A DNA stretch of 64,000 bases from Mesorhizobium sp. WSM4313 (GTDB taxonomy: Bacteria; Pseudomonadota; Alphaproteobacteria; Rhizobiales; Rhizobiaceae): contig NZ_NSFT01000009.1 of the NCBI RefSeq assembly GCF_002294725.1, positions 62,001 through 126,000 on the forward strand. Direction: 5' to 3'. Shown here piece by piece: positions 52,043-59,783 of the stretch. The notes below the pieces were generated by a model that saw nothing but the letters and a program-made list of their open reading frames with translations, was not told the DNA's origin and did no database searches. Each line of letters begins with the position of its first letter. The first letter of the stretch is position 1. A program made the position numbers and the translations under genes.

Positions 52043-53137
52043 ATGTCGATGCCAGTGACCGACAACAGCGCCGGCAAGACAGGCGCCGCGCCAGAAGGCG
52101 CCAGAGCACGGGATCGCCTGGCGCTTCTGACGGCGGACAACGCCGCCGTTCCCCTGCCGGCCGGCGTCCAGGCGATCACGGCCATCCTTTTGGCAGTGCT
52201 GCTCATCGCCTTGCCCTGGCTCGGCCTCGGCTACCGCTTCCTGTCGATCGCCATCACCACGCTCTATACGGCGATCGGGCTCTACGGCCTCGGCCTACAG
52301 TTCGGCCAGGCCGGCATCATGTCGGTCGGCCATGCGGCGCTGATGGGCGTCGGCGCCTATGCCTCGGCGATCCTGTCGGTGCAGCTCGGCCTGGGTTTGT
52401 GGGCATCGCTGCCCTTCGCCATGGCGCTGTCGGCGATCGTCGGCGGCGTCATCGGCCTGCCGACGCTGAGGGTCGGCGGCCAGCATTACATCATCATCAC
52501 CTTCTGCTTCTGCGCGCTGTTCGTCATCGTGCTGACCAATGGCGGCACCTTCACCGGATCGGCGACCGGCCTCGACGTCGGCTCCGTGACACCCTTGCCT
52601 GGCATCAATTTCGACAAGCTCTCCAACAATTACTACCTGGTCCTGGCGGCGCTGTTCCTGGCGGTTGTGGCAACCTATCTCATCGGCAATTCGCGCTACG
52701 GGCGGACGTTGCGGGCCATCCGCGAGAACGAGCAACTGGCGCGTTCGGTCGGCATCAATGTCGACCTGCACAAGCTCGGCGTGCTGATGGTCTCGGGCCT
52801 GTTCGCGGGCCTCGCCGGGGTGCTGCAGCTCTACTATCTGCGCCACATCTCGCCGACCCTGTTCGGCGCCTTTCCCAGCCTCTACCTCGCGCTGATGGTC
52901 ATGCTGGGCGGCGCCCGCTATCTCTACGGGCCGCTGATCGGCGCGGTCGTCGTCAATTTCCTGCCCGAGGTGCTGAACCTCGATCCGGTCGATTCCCGCA
53001 TCGCCTACGGCGTCTGTCTGCTCCTGGTGATCCTGCTGCTGCCGGGCGGCGTCGGCGCCGGCATCAAGAACATCTACTGCGCGATTACCGGCGGCTTCGA
53101 GACGCAAAAGCAAAGAGGTTCGAATGGCCGCGCTTGA
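52043..53137 (+). CDS. livM: HAAT-type ABC permease, LivM-like
   Basis: The 364-residue permease has an unusually long hydrophilic N-terminus (about 45 residues) before the first helix. The GLQFGQAGIMSVGHAALMGVGAYASAIL, GNSRYGRTLRAIRENEQLARSVGINV and MLGGARYLYGPLIGAVVVNFLPEVL stretches are LivM hallmarks. Its last 14 bases overlap the LivG start, indicating translational coupling. It forms the pore with LivH. Confidence 0.9.
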   Translation: MSMPVTDNSAGKTGAAPEGARARDRLALLTADNAAVPLPAGVQAITAILLAVLLIALPWLGLGYRFLSIAITTLYTAIGLYGLGLQFGQAGIMSVGHAALMGVGAYASAILSVQLGLGLWASLPFAMALSAIVGGVIGLPTLRVGGQHYIIITFCFCALFVIVLTNGGTFTGSATGLDVGSVTPLPGINFDKLSNNYYLVLAALFLAVVATYLIGNSRYGRTLRAIRENEQLARSVGINVDLHKLGVLMVSGLFAGLAGVLQLYYLRHISPTLFGAFPSLYLALMVMLGGARYLYGPLIGAVVVNFLPEVLNLDPVDSRIAYGVCLLLVILLLPGGVGAGIKNIYCAITGGFETQKQRGSNGRA

Positions 53138-53852
53138 GGTGAGGGGCCTGCGCAAGCAGTTCGGCGGCGTGGTCGCGCTCAACGGCATCGATCTCGACAT
53201 CGACACCGACCGTGTCGTCGGTATCGTTGGCCCTAACGGCTCCGGCAAGACAACTTTGTTCAACGTCGTCACCGGCGTCCATCCGGCGACCGGCGGCGCG
53301 GTGTTCTGGCATGGGCAGGACATCACCAATATCGGCGCGCATCGCATCGCGCGAAAGCGGCTGGTGCGGACGTTCCAGCAGGCGATGTCGTTTCCGGGCC
53401 TGACCGTCGACGAGAACGTCCGGATCGCCTGGGAGCAGGGCAGGAAGGGAGACGGCCGCTGGGCGTCACCGGGCATGATCCTCGAGTTTGTCGGCCTGGC
53501 GCCGCTTAGCAAGGCGATTGCGGGATCGCTGCCCTTCGGCAGCCTGAGACGCCTTGGGCTGGCCGTCGCGCTCGGTGTGTCGCCCGAACTCCTGCTCCTG
53601 GATGAGCCCGGCGCCGGGCTGAACGACAGCGAAGCCCAGGCCTTCGCGGCGGTCATCGCGCAGCTGCCGCCGCAAGGCATCGGCGTGTGCCTGATCGACC
53701 ATGACATGGACATGATGGCCGACCTCTGCGACCGCCTCATCGTGCTCGATTTCGGCACGAAGATCGCCGAAGGTCCGCCGGGCGAGGTGCTCGCCGACCC
53801 CAAGGTCCGCGAGGTCTATCTCGGTCCCGACAAGAAGGCGGCCGCGTCATGA
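53124..53852 (+). CDS. livG: HAAT-type ABC ATP-binding protein, LivG-like
   Basis: The 242-residue ATPase has Walker A GPNGSGKTT (36-44), Q-loop RTFQQAMSFPGLTVDENV, Walker B ELLLLDEPGAGLN and H-loop LIDHDMDMM. The signature motif is LPFGSLRRL instead of the LivG-typical LAYGQQRRL; the glycine is kept but the two glutamines are lost. It overlaps LivM by 14 bases and LivF by 4. It is expected to pair with LivF in a heterodimeric motor. Confidence 0.9.
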   Translation: MAALEVRGLRKQFGGVVALNGIDLDIDTDRVVGIVGPNGSGKTTLFNVVTGVHPATGGAVFWHGQDITNIGAHRIARKRLVRTFQQAMSFPGLTVDENVRIAWEQGRKGDGRWASPGMILEFVGLAPLSKAIAGSLPFGSLRRLGLAVALGVSPELLLLDEPGAGLNDSEAQAFAAVIAQLPPQGIGVCLIDHDMDMMADLCDRLIVLDFGTKIAEGPPGEVLADPKVREVYLGPDKKAAAS

Positions 53853-54595
53853 GCCTGCTTGCCGTCGAGCATGTCGACACCGGCTACGGGCCCGTCGCCG
53901 TCAATCGCGACGTCTCGCTCGCGGTCGGCCAAAACGGGATCGTCACCATTCTGGGACCCAACGGCGCCGGCAAGACGACGCTGCTGCGTTGCATCGCCGG
54001 CCTGGTGAAGCCGCGGCGCGGCACGGTGACCTTCGAGAGCCGCGACGTCACCAAGCTTCACGCCGACGAAAAAGCAACGCTCGGCATCGTGATGGTGCCG
54101 GAAGGCCGCCGCGTGTTCGCCGACATGAGTGTGCGCGAGAACCTTTTGCTCGGCGCCTACTGCCGCAAGGACCGGGATGCTATCGAAGCCGACATCGCCT
54201 TGATGGAAAGCTATTTCACCATCCTTGCCAAGAAGCGCGGCGCCAAGGCCGGGACGCTCAGCGGAGGCCAGCAGCAGATGCTGGCCATCGCGCGCGGCCT
54301 TATGGCCAGGCCACGCATCCTGTTGCTCGACGAGCCGTCACTCGGGCTATCGCCATTGCTGGTCTCGGAGCTGCAGGGCATCATCATCGACGTGCGCGAG
54401 AAGTTCCGCGCCGCGATGCTGCTCGTCGAGCAGAACGCCGGACTGGCACTCTCGGTGGCCGAGCAAGGCTATCTCATGAATTCCGGGCGCATCGTAGCTT
54501 CAGGCGGCATCGAAGAGTTGCAACAGTCATCGGTCATGCAGGAGCTCTATCTCGGCAAGAGGGCACGGCAGAACCAAAGTTCCTCGCAGGCTTAA
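53849..54595 (+). CDS. livF: HAAT-type ABC ATP-binding protein, LivF-like
   Basis: The 248-residue ATPase has Walker A GPNGAGKTT (36-44), signature LSGGQQQM, Walker B ILLLDEPSLGLSPLLV and the LivF-typical MVPEGRRVFADMSVRENLLLGAY. It is the last gene of the importer operon, starting inside the LivG stop (ATGA overlap). A hairpin 130 bases downstream (54728-54755) may end the transcript. With five genes in order, the importer looks complete. Confidence 0.92.
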   Translation: MSLLAVEHVDTGYGPVAVNRDVSLAVGQNGIVTILGPNGAGKTTLLRCIAGLVKPRRGTVTFESRDVTKLHADEKATLGIVMVPEGRRVFADMSVRENLLLGAYCRKDRDAIEADIALMESYFTILAKKRGAKAGTLSGGQQQMLAIARGLMARPRILLLDEPSLGLSPLLVSELQGIIIDVREKFRAAMLLVEQNAGLALSVAEQGYLMNSGRIVASGGIEELQQSSVMQELYLGKRARQNQSSSQA

Positions 54596-54727
54596 TATTC
54601 GCAGTGTCTAACGGCGATAGCCCGAAGTGGGTTCGGTCCGATGCCTGCAGAGATCCGCCGGCGCCGGAAGATCGTGGGAAGATCTCACAATGCCCAACCC
54701 GCGTTGGACGATTGTCCCTTATCTTCA

Positions 54728-54755
54728 ACGCGTATCACCACGGTGATCAGCGCGT
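54728..54755. terminator. Bidirectional hairpin between LivF and the LysR gene
   Basis: ATCACC, AC, GGTGAT forms a perfect 6-base stem flanked by outer CGCG/CGCG pairing. It lies in the 174-base convergent spacer, 15 bases from the LysR stop. It is AT-rich downstream (TGAAATAAAAG). Function for both genes is inferred. Confidence 0.5.
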
Positions 54756-54769
54756 GAAATAAAAGCAAA

Positions 54770-55672
54770 TCACAATCCGGCAGCGACTTCTTGGATGAAG
54801 TCCAGAAACGCTCTGACCTTTGCAGGGGGTAGATGGCGCGAGGGATGGTAGGCATAGAGTGGATAAAGCTCCTCCGACCAATCCGGCAAAATCCGCACCA
54901 ATTCGCCGCGTGCCATGAAGGGCGCGAGACCCACGGCAAGGCTCTGGAACACCCCTTGACCCGCCACGCAGGCGGAGACCGCGACGGAAGGATCGTCGAG
55001 CACCAGGCGGCTTGTGACCTTGACCTCAACGATCTCGCCGCCGCGATAGAATTCCCACGGAAACGGCAGTCCGGTCTGAGGATCGCGGAAGAGCAGAGCC
55101 TCGTGATGGACGAGGTCATGAGGCGAGCGCGGCTCGCCATGACGATCGAGATATACCGGCGCGGCGACCGTCAGGATCGGCGTTTCGAGGAGTTTTTGTA
55201 CGATGAGCGTTGAATCGTCCGGGGGGCCGAAGCGTACCGCGACGTCTATCCCCGCCATCATCTCCTCGCGATAGTTGCTTGTGGATAGGTCGAGTTGCAG
55301 CATTGGATAGCGTGCCAGAAACTGCCTAAGCGTCGGCGCGAGCACCATGCGCGCGAACCAGGGATCGACTGATACGCGCAGCCTGCCGCGCACGACCGCA
55401 GCGGCACCTGCCACCTCGGCTGCCGCCTCGTCGAGGCCGGCAAGCAATGGCATTACCTGCGCATGGAAGCGCCGCCCTTCTTCGGTGAGGCTTACCTCGC
55501 GCGGATTGCGGTCGAAGAGGCGGACGCCGACCCTCGCTTCCAGGCGCGCCACCGCCCGGCTCACGCCCGAGGGCGTTACGCCGAGCATTTCGGCCGCCCG
55601 GGCGAAATTCCCGGCCTCCGTCACCGCCGCAAGGACGCCGACGCCGGTGAGGAGCCGCGTGTCGAAAACCAT
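54770..55672 (-). CDS. LysR-family transcriptional regulator
   Basis: The 300-residue regulator has an N-terminal winged helix (FARAAEMLGVTPSGVSRAVARLEARVGVRLFDRN at about residues 23-56) and a LysR substrate domain. It diverges from the chimeric serine hydrolase-aldolase gene with a 170-base spacer. LysR genes commonly sit opposite beta-lactamase-family serine hydrolase genes, so it probably regulated the original hydrolase and may still drive the chimera. The effector is unknown. Confidence 0.88.
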   Translation of the reverse strand: MVFDTRLLTGVGVLAAVTEAGNFARAAEMLGVTPSGVSRAVARLEARVGVRLFDRNPREVSLTEEGRRFHAQVMPLLAGLDEAAAEVAGAAAVVRGRLRVSVDPWFARMVLAPTLRQFLARYPMLQLDLSTSNYREEMMAGIDVAVRFGPPDDSTLIVQKLLETPILTVAAPVYLDRHGEPRSPHDLVHHEALLFRDPQTGLPFPWEFYRGGEIVEVKVTSRLVLDDPSVAVSACVAGQGVFQSLAVGLAPFMARGELVRILPDWSEELYPLYAYHPSRHLPPAKVRAFLDFIQEVAAGL

Positions 55673-55842
55673 TCCTTCTCCTTACCACTAACGGACGCCA
55701 CCTCGAAAACGCAATGATTTTGAGTCACCGTAGCACTGATCTTAATGCGCGTGAATCACGTTATATCTCGGCATACACACGGCTCCATTGTCGGGTGAGC
55801 AGCCATCGGCCGCCCTCCTGACAACCTTCAAAGGAGCCAGTC

Positions 55843-57138
55843 ATGAACCAGTTGACACGCAGAACCATTCTCCAGCGCGGAGGCCTGCTCGGTGCCATTC
55901 TGGCGCTCGACACCGTGAGCCCCGCTCTGGCTGCAACGAAGCCCGTCGCATCCCTTCTGAGCGCGAGCGCAATCGACGCCGCCTTGCGCGCCGGCGTCTC
56001 CCGTGACGACGTCTCCGGCGTCGTCGCCATGGCAGCCACCCGCAATGGCCTCGTTTACGAAGGCAGCTTCGGCAGGTCGAACGTTGCGACCGGCGCGCCG
56101 ATGACGGCCGACACGGTGTTCTGGCTGCTCTCCATGACCAAGGCCTTCACGGCCACCGCCTGCATGCAGTTGATCGAACAGGGCCGCATCGACCTCGATG
56201 ACGACGCGGCCAAGTATCTGCCCGAACTTACCGCGCCCCAGGTCCTTGAAGGCTTCGCCGCCGACGGTGCGCCGCGCCTGCGCCCCGCCAAACGCGCCAT
56301 CAAGGTGCGGCATCTGCTTACCCACACCTCCGGCTTCACCTATTCGATCTGGAGCGAGGCGCTAAGCCGCTACGAGCAGGTCACCGGCATGCCCGACATC
56401 GCCACCTGCAAGAATGCCGCCTTCACGGCGCCGCTCGAATTCGATCCCGGCGAACGCTGGGAATACGGCATCAGCATGGATTGGGTCGGCAAGCTGGTGG
56501 AAGCCGTCTCGGACCAGTCGCTGGAAGTCTATTTCCGCGAAAACATCTTCGCGCCGCTCGGCATGCGGAACTCCGGTTTCCTGATCGGGAGCGAACAGAA
56601 GAAGCATGTCAACCTCATGAAGCAGGCTTTGGATGTCGGGGCCCGCAGCTTGATGATTCCAAATGTGCGCACGGCGGAGCAGGCACGCGCCATCGTCGCA
56701 GCCATGACCTATGCGCCAGGCGGCTTCCGAGGCTTTTCCGTCGGTCATCGTGCCAACGCGTTTGGCCGCATCGCCGGCTATCACGCCAAGGCACGCGAGC
56801 AGCAGCTGCTGGCCGTGCAGATCGAGGACGAAACTGGCGTCGCCAATGCGGCCGAGATCGCCGCTGTCGCGGGCGTCGATGTGCTCTTCGTCGGCCCCGG
56901 CGATCTCTCCACCAATATGGGCGCGATGGGCAATCCAGGCGCTGCACATGTGCAGGAGGCGATCGCTTCGGTGCGCAAGGCCGCGGCCGCCGCTGGCAAG
57001 GCCAGCGGCATCCTGGCGCCGGTCAAGGCCGACGCCGACCGCTATGTCGCCGACGGCTTCACCATGATTGCGGTGGGCTCGGATCTCGGTTTGCTGGCGC
57101 GGGGCTCGGATGCCCTGATCGCTTCGTTCAGGCAGTAG
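55843..57138 (+). CDS. In-frame chimera: beta-lactamase-family serine hydrolase front fused to HpcH/HpaI aldolase rear
   Basis: The 431-residue open frame joins two unrelated folds. Residues 1-252 are the front of a class C beta-lactamase/esterase-like protein: a twin-arginine-type export signal (TRRTILQRGGLLGAILALD), the catalytic SxxK as S97-MT-K100, LLTHTSGFTY and ERWEYGISMDWVGKLVEAVS. Chain length and the absence of the later HxG/KTG-type motif show the rear third is missing. Residues from about 255 (HVNLMKQALDVGARSLMIPNVRTAEQARAI) to the end match HpcH/HpaI aldolases, with the metal-site glutamate in VQIEDE and aspartate in GPGDLS. The first 80 or so aldolase residues, which carry the catalytic histidine and an arginine, are absent. 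RBS AAAGGAG precedes the ATG. Both halves are probably inactive. It could also be a mis-assembly, which raw reads would show. Confidence 0.85.
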   Translation: MNQLTRRTILQRGGLLGAILALDTVSPALAATKPVASLLSASAIDAALRAGVSRDDVSGVVAMAATRNGLVYEGSFGRSNVATGAPMTADTVFWLLSMTKAFTATACMQLIEQGRIDLDDDAAKYLPELTAPQVLEGFAADGAPRLRPAKRAIKVRHLLTHTSGFTYSIWSEALSRYEQVTGMPDIATCKNAAFTAPLEFDPGERWEYGISMDWVGKLVEAVSDQSLEVYFRENIFAPLGMRNSGFLIGSEQKKHVNLMKQALDVGARSLMIPNVRTAEQARAIVAAMTYAPGGFRGFSVGHRANAFGRIAGYHAKAREQQLLAVQIEDETGVANAAEIAAVAGVDVLFVGPGDLSTNMGAMGNPGAAHVQEAIASVRKAAAAAGKASGILAPVKADADRYVADGFTMIAVGSDLGLLARGSDALIASFRQ

Positions 57139-57146
57139 GAAAAGCC

Positions 57147-58364
57147 ATGGCAATTCCTCCTTACAAGGCGCCTTCCCGGAACGCCTACGACATCGTCATC
57201 GTCGGTGGCGCGGTGATCGGTTCGTCGACCGCTTACTGGCTGAGCCAGGCGCTGGGCAGCGGCGCGTCGATCCTCGTGGTCGAACGCGACTCAAGCTACG
57301 AGTTCTCCTCGACGGCGCTCTCCACCAGCGCAATCCGCCAGCAGTATTCCAACCCGATCAATGTGAAGATCAGCCAGTTCGGCATCGAGATCATCCGCGG
57401 TTTTCAGGAGCGGATGGCGCCGTTCTACACCAATGAGCCCGCGCCTGATCTCGGCTTCAAGGAACATGGATATCTCTACTGCTGCTCGCCCGAGGGCGTG
57501 AACGCGGCGCGCGAACGGGTCGAGCTGCAGCGCAGCCTCGGCGCCCACACCATCTTCCTCGAACCGGGCGCGTTGAAGGAACGTTTTCCCTGGCTGAATG
57601 TCGACGACCTCGGCGGAGGTTCGTGGGGTTCGCGCGAAGAGGGCTGGTTCGACTCCATGGGCTTGCTTAATGGGTTCCGCCGCGCGGCGCGAGCGAGCGG
57701 CGTCGAATATATCGACAACGCCGTGACGGATTTGGATGTTTCCGAAGGCCGGGTCGTCTCGGCCCGTCTCTCGACCGGCCAGACGGTTCGTTGCGGAACC
57801 CTAGTCAACGCCGCCGGTCCACGCGCACAACAGATCGCCGTCATGGCTGGCTTGTCCATCCCGGTTGCTCCCTACAAGCGCTACAGTTTTGTTTTCGCCA
57901 GCGCCAATCCCATCCCCGGGCGGATGCCCAATGTCATCGATCTTTCCGGCACATTCGTACGCCCCGAAGGCGAGCTCTTCCTCACCGGCAACACGCCGCA
58001 GGGCGACGGGCCGGCCGACTACGACGACTTCGAGATGCATTTTGAAGAGTTCGACGACTACATCTGGCCGGCGCTCTGGCACCGCATTCCAGCCTTCGAC
58101 GCGTTGAAGGTGCAGACCAGTTGGACCGGCCATTACGAATACAACATGCTCGACCACAACGGTATCGTCGGCTTCCACCCGGAGGTGACCAACTTCATGT
58201 TCGCCAACGGTTTCTCCGGCCATGGCCTGCAGCAGTCGCCTGCCGTCGGCCGGGCGGTCTCGGAGCTGATTGTCCACGGGGCTTTTCAGACGCTCGACCT
58301 GTCGCCGTTCAGCTACGAGCGCATACCGCGGAATGAACCGTTTCTCGAAGAAGCGGTGATTTGA
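57147..58364 (+). CDS. FAD-dependent oxidoreductase (DAO family)
   Basis: The 405-residue flavoprotein has the amine-oxidase-like DAO fold: YDIVIVGGAVIGSSTAYWL at residues 14-32, EFSSTALSTSAIRQQYSNPINVKIS, and the C-terminal substrate/FAD region NGFSGHGLQQSPAVGRAVSELI. The start is ATG 57147, 8 bases after the chimera stop with GGAAAAG as ribosome-binding site; the frame is open much further upstream but that is antisense-like noise inside the chimera. The gene looks intact, unlike its neighbours. Its position right after an aldolase remnant and before an etfB remnant suggests an ancestral aldolase-dehydrogenase-ETF group. The substrate is unknown; electron transfer to ETF is plausible. Confidence 0.9.
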   Translation: MAIPPYKAPSRNAYDIVIVGGAVIGSSTAYWLSQALGSGASILVVERDSSYEFSSTALSTSAIRQQYSNPINVKISQFGIEIIRGFQERMAPFYTNEPAPDLGFKEHGYLYCCSPEGVNAARERVELQRSLGAHTIFLEPGALKERFPWLNVDDLGGGSWGSREEGWFDSMGLLNGFRRAARASGVEYIDNAVTDLDVSEGRVVSARLSTGQTVRCGTLVNAAGPRAQQIAVMAGLSIPVAPYKRYSFVFASANPIPGRMPNVIDLSGTFVRPEGELFLTGNTPQGDGPADYDDFEMHFEEFDDYIWPALWHRIPAFDALKVQTSWTGHYEYNMLDHNGIVGFHPEVTNFMFANGFSGHGLQQSPAVGRAVSELIVHGAFQTLDLSPFSYERIPRNEPFLEEAVI

Positions 58365-58419
58365 GCCGTGTCAAACTGAGCCGACCGGCGCTCCCAATTT
58401 GATTTCAGGGAAAACGGAA

Positions 58420-58728
58420 ATGAAGATCCTTGTGCCCGTGAAGCGGGTTGTGGACGCCAACGTCAAGGTCCGGGTGAAAGCCGACGGACTGGGCGTCGAG
58501 CTTGCCAACGTCAAGATGGCGATGAACCCGTTTGACGAGATCGCGGTCGAAGAAGCCATCCGCATCAAGGAAGCCGGCAAGGCTGAAGAGATCATCGTCG
58601 TCTCGATTGGCCCGCAGCAGGCGCAGGAGACGCTGCGCACCGCGCTCGCCATGGGCGCCGACCGTGCCATCCTGGTCAAGACCGACGAGCAGACCGAGCC
58701 GCTGGGCGTCGCCAATTTGATCATTTGA
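58420..58728 (+). pseudogene. etfB: Truncated electron transfer flavoprotein beta subunit
   Basis: The 102-residue open frame begins MKILVPVKRVVDANVKVRVKAD-like and includes NPFDEIAVEEAIRIKEAGKAEEIIVVSIGPQQAQETLRTALAMGADRAILVKTDE, the clear N-terminal 40 percent of EtfB. EtfB normally has about 249 residues and includes the AMP-binding rear half, which is missing here; the match ends near EPLGVA and the frame stops four codons later (NLII). No etfA follows. The breakpoint at about 58710-58715 is directly beside a decayed recombinase on the opposite strand. The ATG at 58420 is preferred to a TTG at 58399. An intact etfBA elsewhere in the genome is expected. Confidence 0.85.
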
Positions 58729-58930
58729 TGACTCGCAGGACAGCTGGCTGCTTCATTGCATCGCGTTTCGCCTCGCGATCATTTCTGGTGCGAGCGATAT
58801 CCACCGCGATCCGCTTCTTGTTTGCTTCGGGACGTAGTTGTCCGTCACGGTTTTTGACGAATGACCCATGGCCCCCATGATGGCGGGCCTGAACGTTGCA
58901 TTCTCATCTGGCGAAAATGGAAGGCTTCGA
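58721..58930 (-). pseudogene. Decayed C-terminus of a tyrosine recombinase/phage integrase
   Basis: On the minus strand the reading segment FSPDENATFRPAIMGAMGHSSKTVTDNYV lies at about 58834-58917. The spacing GHSSxxxTxxY matches the conserved C-terminal box of tyrosine recombinases, with the nucleophile Y encoded at 58834-58836 and the box histidine at 58861-58863. Immediately after, the coding sense shifts frame and continues as RPEANKKRIAVDIARTRNDREAKRDAMKQ to a stop at 58721. No intact catalytic domain upstream is readable, so it is a remnant with at least one frameshift. It ends exactly where the etfB fragment ends. Confidence 0.6.
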
Positions 58931-59351
58931 TTAGCTCCCTTCGATTAGCTCCAAAGAGCGTCGAACAGCTCGAAAATGGCTCCAATGACAGCGCGGAGCC
59001 GATCTGCGTCGAGATGTTCCATCGGTGTGTCGCGTCAGGTCAGAGGGTACTCTGGGTCGACCTTCAGGCTTAGAAATCGTTCGATCGATCATGCATTCTT
59101 CTGTTGGGTCGCACTGTCAAAGTCGAGCCACCCCATCGTGTCCTCAAGCGGTCTCGCTGCATGAGAAAAGGTCTTCGCCAGCGCTCGAGCTGGCAGGTCG
59201 ATGACTGCAGCTTTTCGAAGCGAAGTTGAGCAACTCATTCGTAGACGAAGTTGCCGGAACTGCGCCAACGGACTCTGCCGTCCAAGTGAGTGGAACCTTC
59301 CGATCGATGCTGCCTTATCTTCATGTTTGAAGAAGCAGCGAGAGGAAGCAA
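58729..59351. other. Degenerate stretch with remnant coding sequence
   Basis: This 623-base stretch holds no intact gene. Besides the recombinase remnant and the 14-base tandem repeat, the minus strand at about 58953-59073 reads as protein-like sequence (RDTPMEHLDADRLRAVIGAI and onward) with an in-frame stop at each side. A further minus-strand segment at 59089-59210 reads KAAVIDLPARALAKTFSHA and onward; I do not recognise either. The mix suggests layered fragments of an inserted element. A promoter for the following operon must lie close to 59340. Confidence 0.5.
58925..58952. repeat. Tandem 14-base duplication
   Basis: CTTCGATTAGCTCC occurs twice back to back (58925-58938 and 58939-58952). 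The unit is not a multiple of three, so it shifts any frame crossing it. It lies just upstream (minus strand) of the recombinase remnant and is a sign of decay or recombination slip. Confidence 0.8.
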
Positions 59352-59783
59352 TTGAGCAGCATTGCCTGGCGGAGTCTGCTTTTACTGCCGGTGCTTGCAC
59401 TGGCGCTGGCCTCCTGCTCCTCATCTGAAACCGTCGAACAGCAATCGAAGCTTGCCGCCTCGACGGCGGAGGCGGCGGTATTGGTGATCGATGCTTGGCT
59501 TTCGGGCGCCGCACCGCCGCACTATGCATCTGCGGCCCTGCAATCCTTTGCCGGCACGCTTGGTGATGCCGACCGGCAAGTTCAATCGGCCCCCTCATCC
59601 GATATCGCAAGGCGGGACGCGCTGAAGTCGGCGGTCGGCCGGGTGACGATCGCAGCAGCCGCGGCCGAGCGCGCCGTTAAGGCTGAACAGCAGATCCAGG
59701 CCAGACAGGCGCGGCAGGATCTTCGCGCCGCGCAAGCGGATCTCGCCGCGGCCTATCGCCAGTATTTTGCGCAGCAGCAATGA
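59352..59783 (+). CDS. Small lipoprotein with helical C-terminal region
   Basis: The 143-residue protein has a lipoprotein signal: a short positive start, hydrophobic LLLLPVLALALA and lipobox LALASC with the lipidated C22. The rest is Ala/Gln-rich and likely helical (DLRAAQADLAAAYRQYFAQQQ at the end). It starts with TTG at 59352 behind a good GAGAGGAAG sequence. Its stop overlaps the transporter start by 4 bases, so it is translationally coupled to an NRAMP-like transporter. Function is unknown; a periplasm-facing lipoprotein accessory to the transporter operon is a guess. Confidence 0.75.
   Translation: MSSIAWRSLLLLPVLALALASCSSSETVEQQSKLAASTAEAAVLVIDAWLSGAAPPHYASAALQSFAGTLGDADRQVQSAPSSDIARRDALKSAVGRVTIAAAAAERAVKAEQQIQARQARQDLRAAQADLAAAYRQYFAQQQ

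Noticed and set aside
49853..54595. Calling the HAAT importer a leucine/isoleucine/valine transporter
   Set aside because: The family transports many ligands; the operator shared with sugar-acid genes argues against assuming amino acids.
59089..59610. A 173-codon minus-strand frame overlapping the lipoprotein gene
   Set aside because: It is largely antisense to the lipoprotein gene, which has a lipobox and a strong ribosome-binding site. Its last 40 codons may be a separate remnant but I could not identify them.
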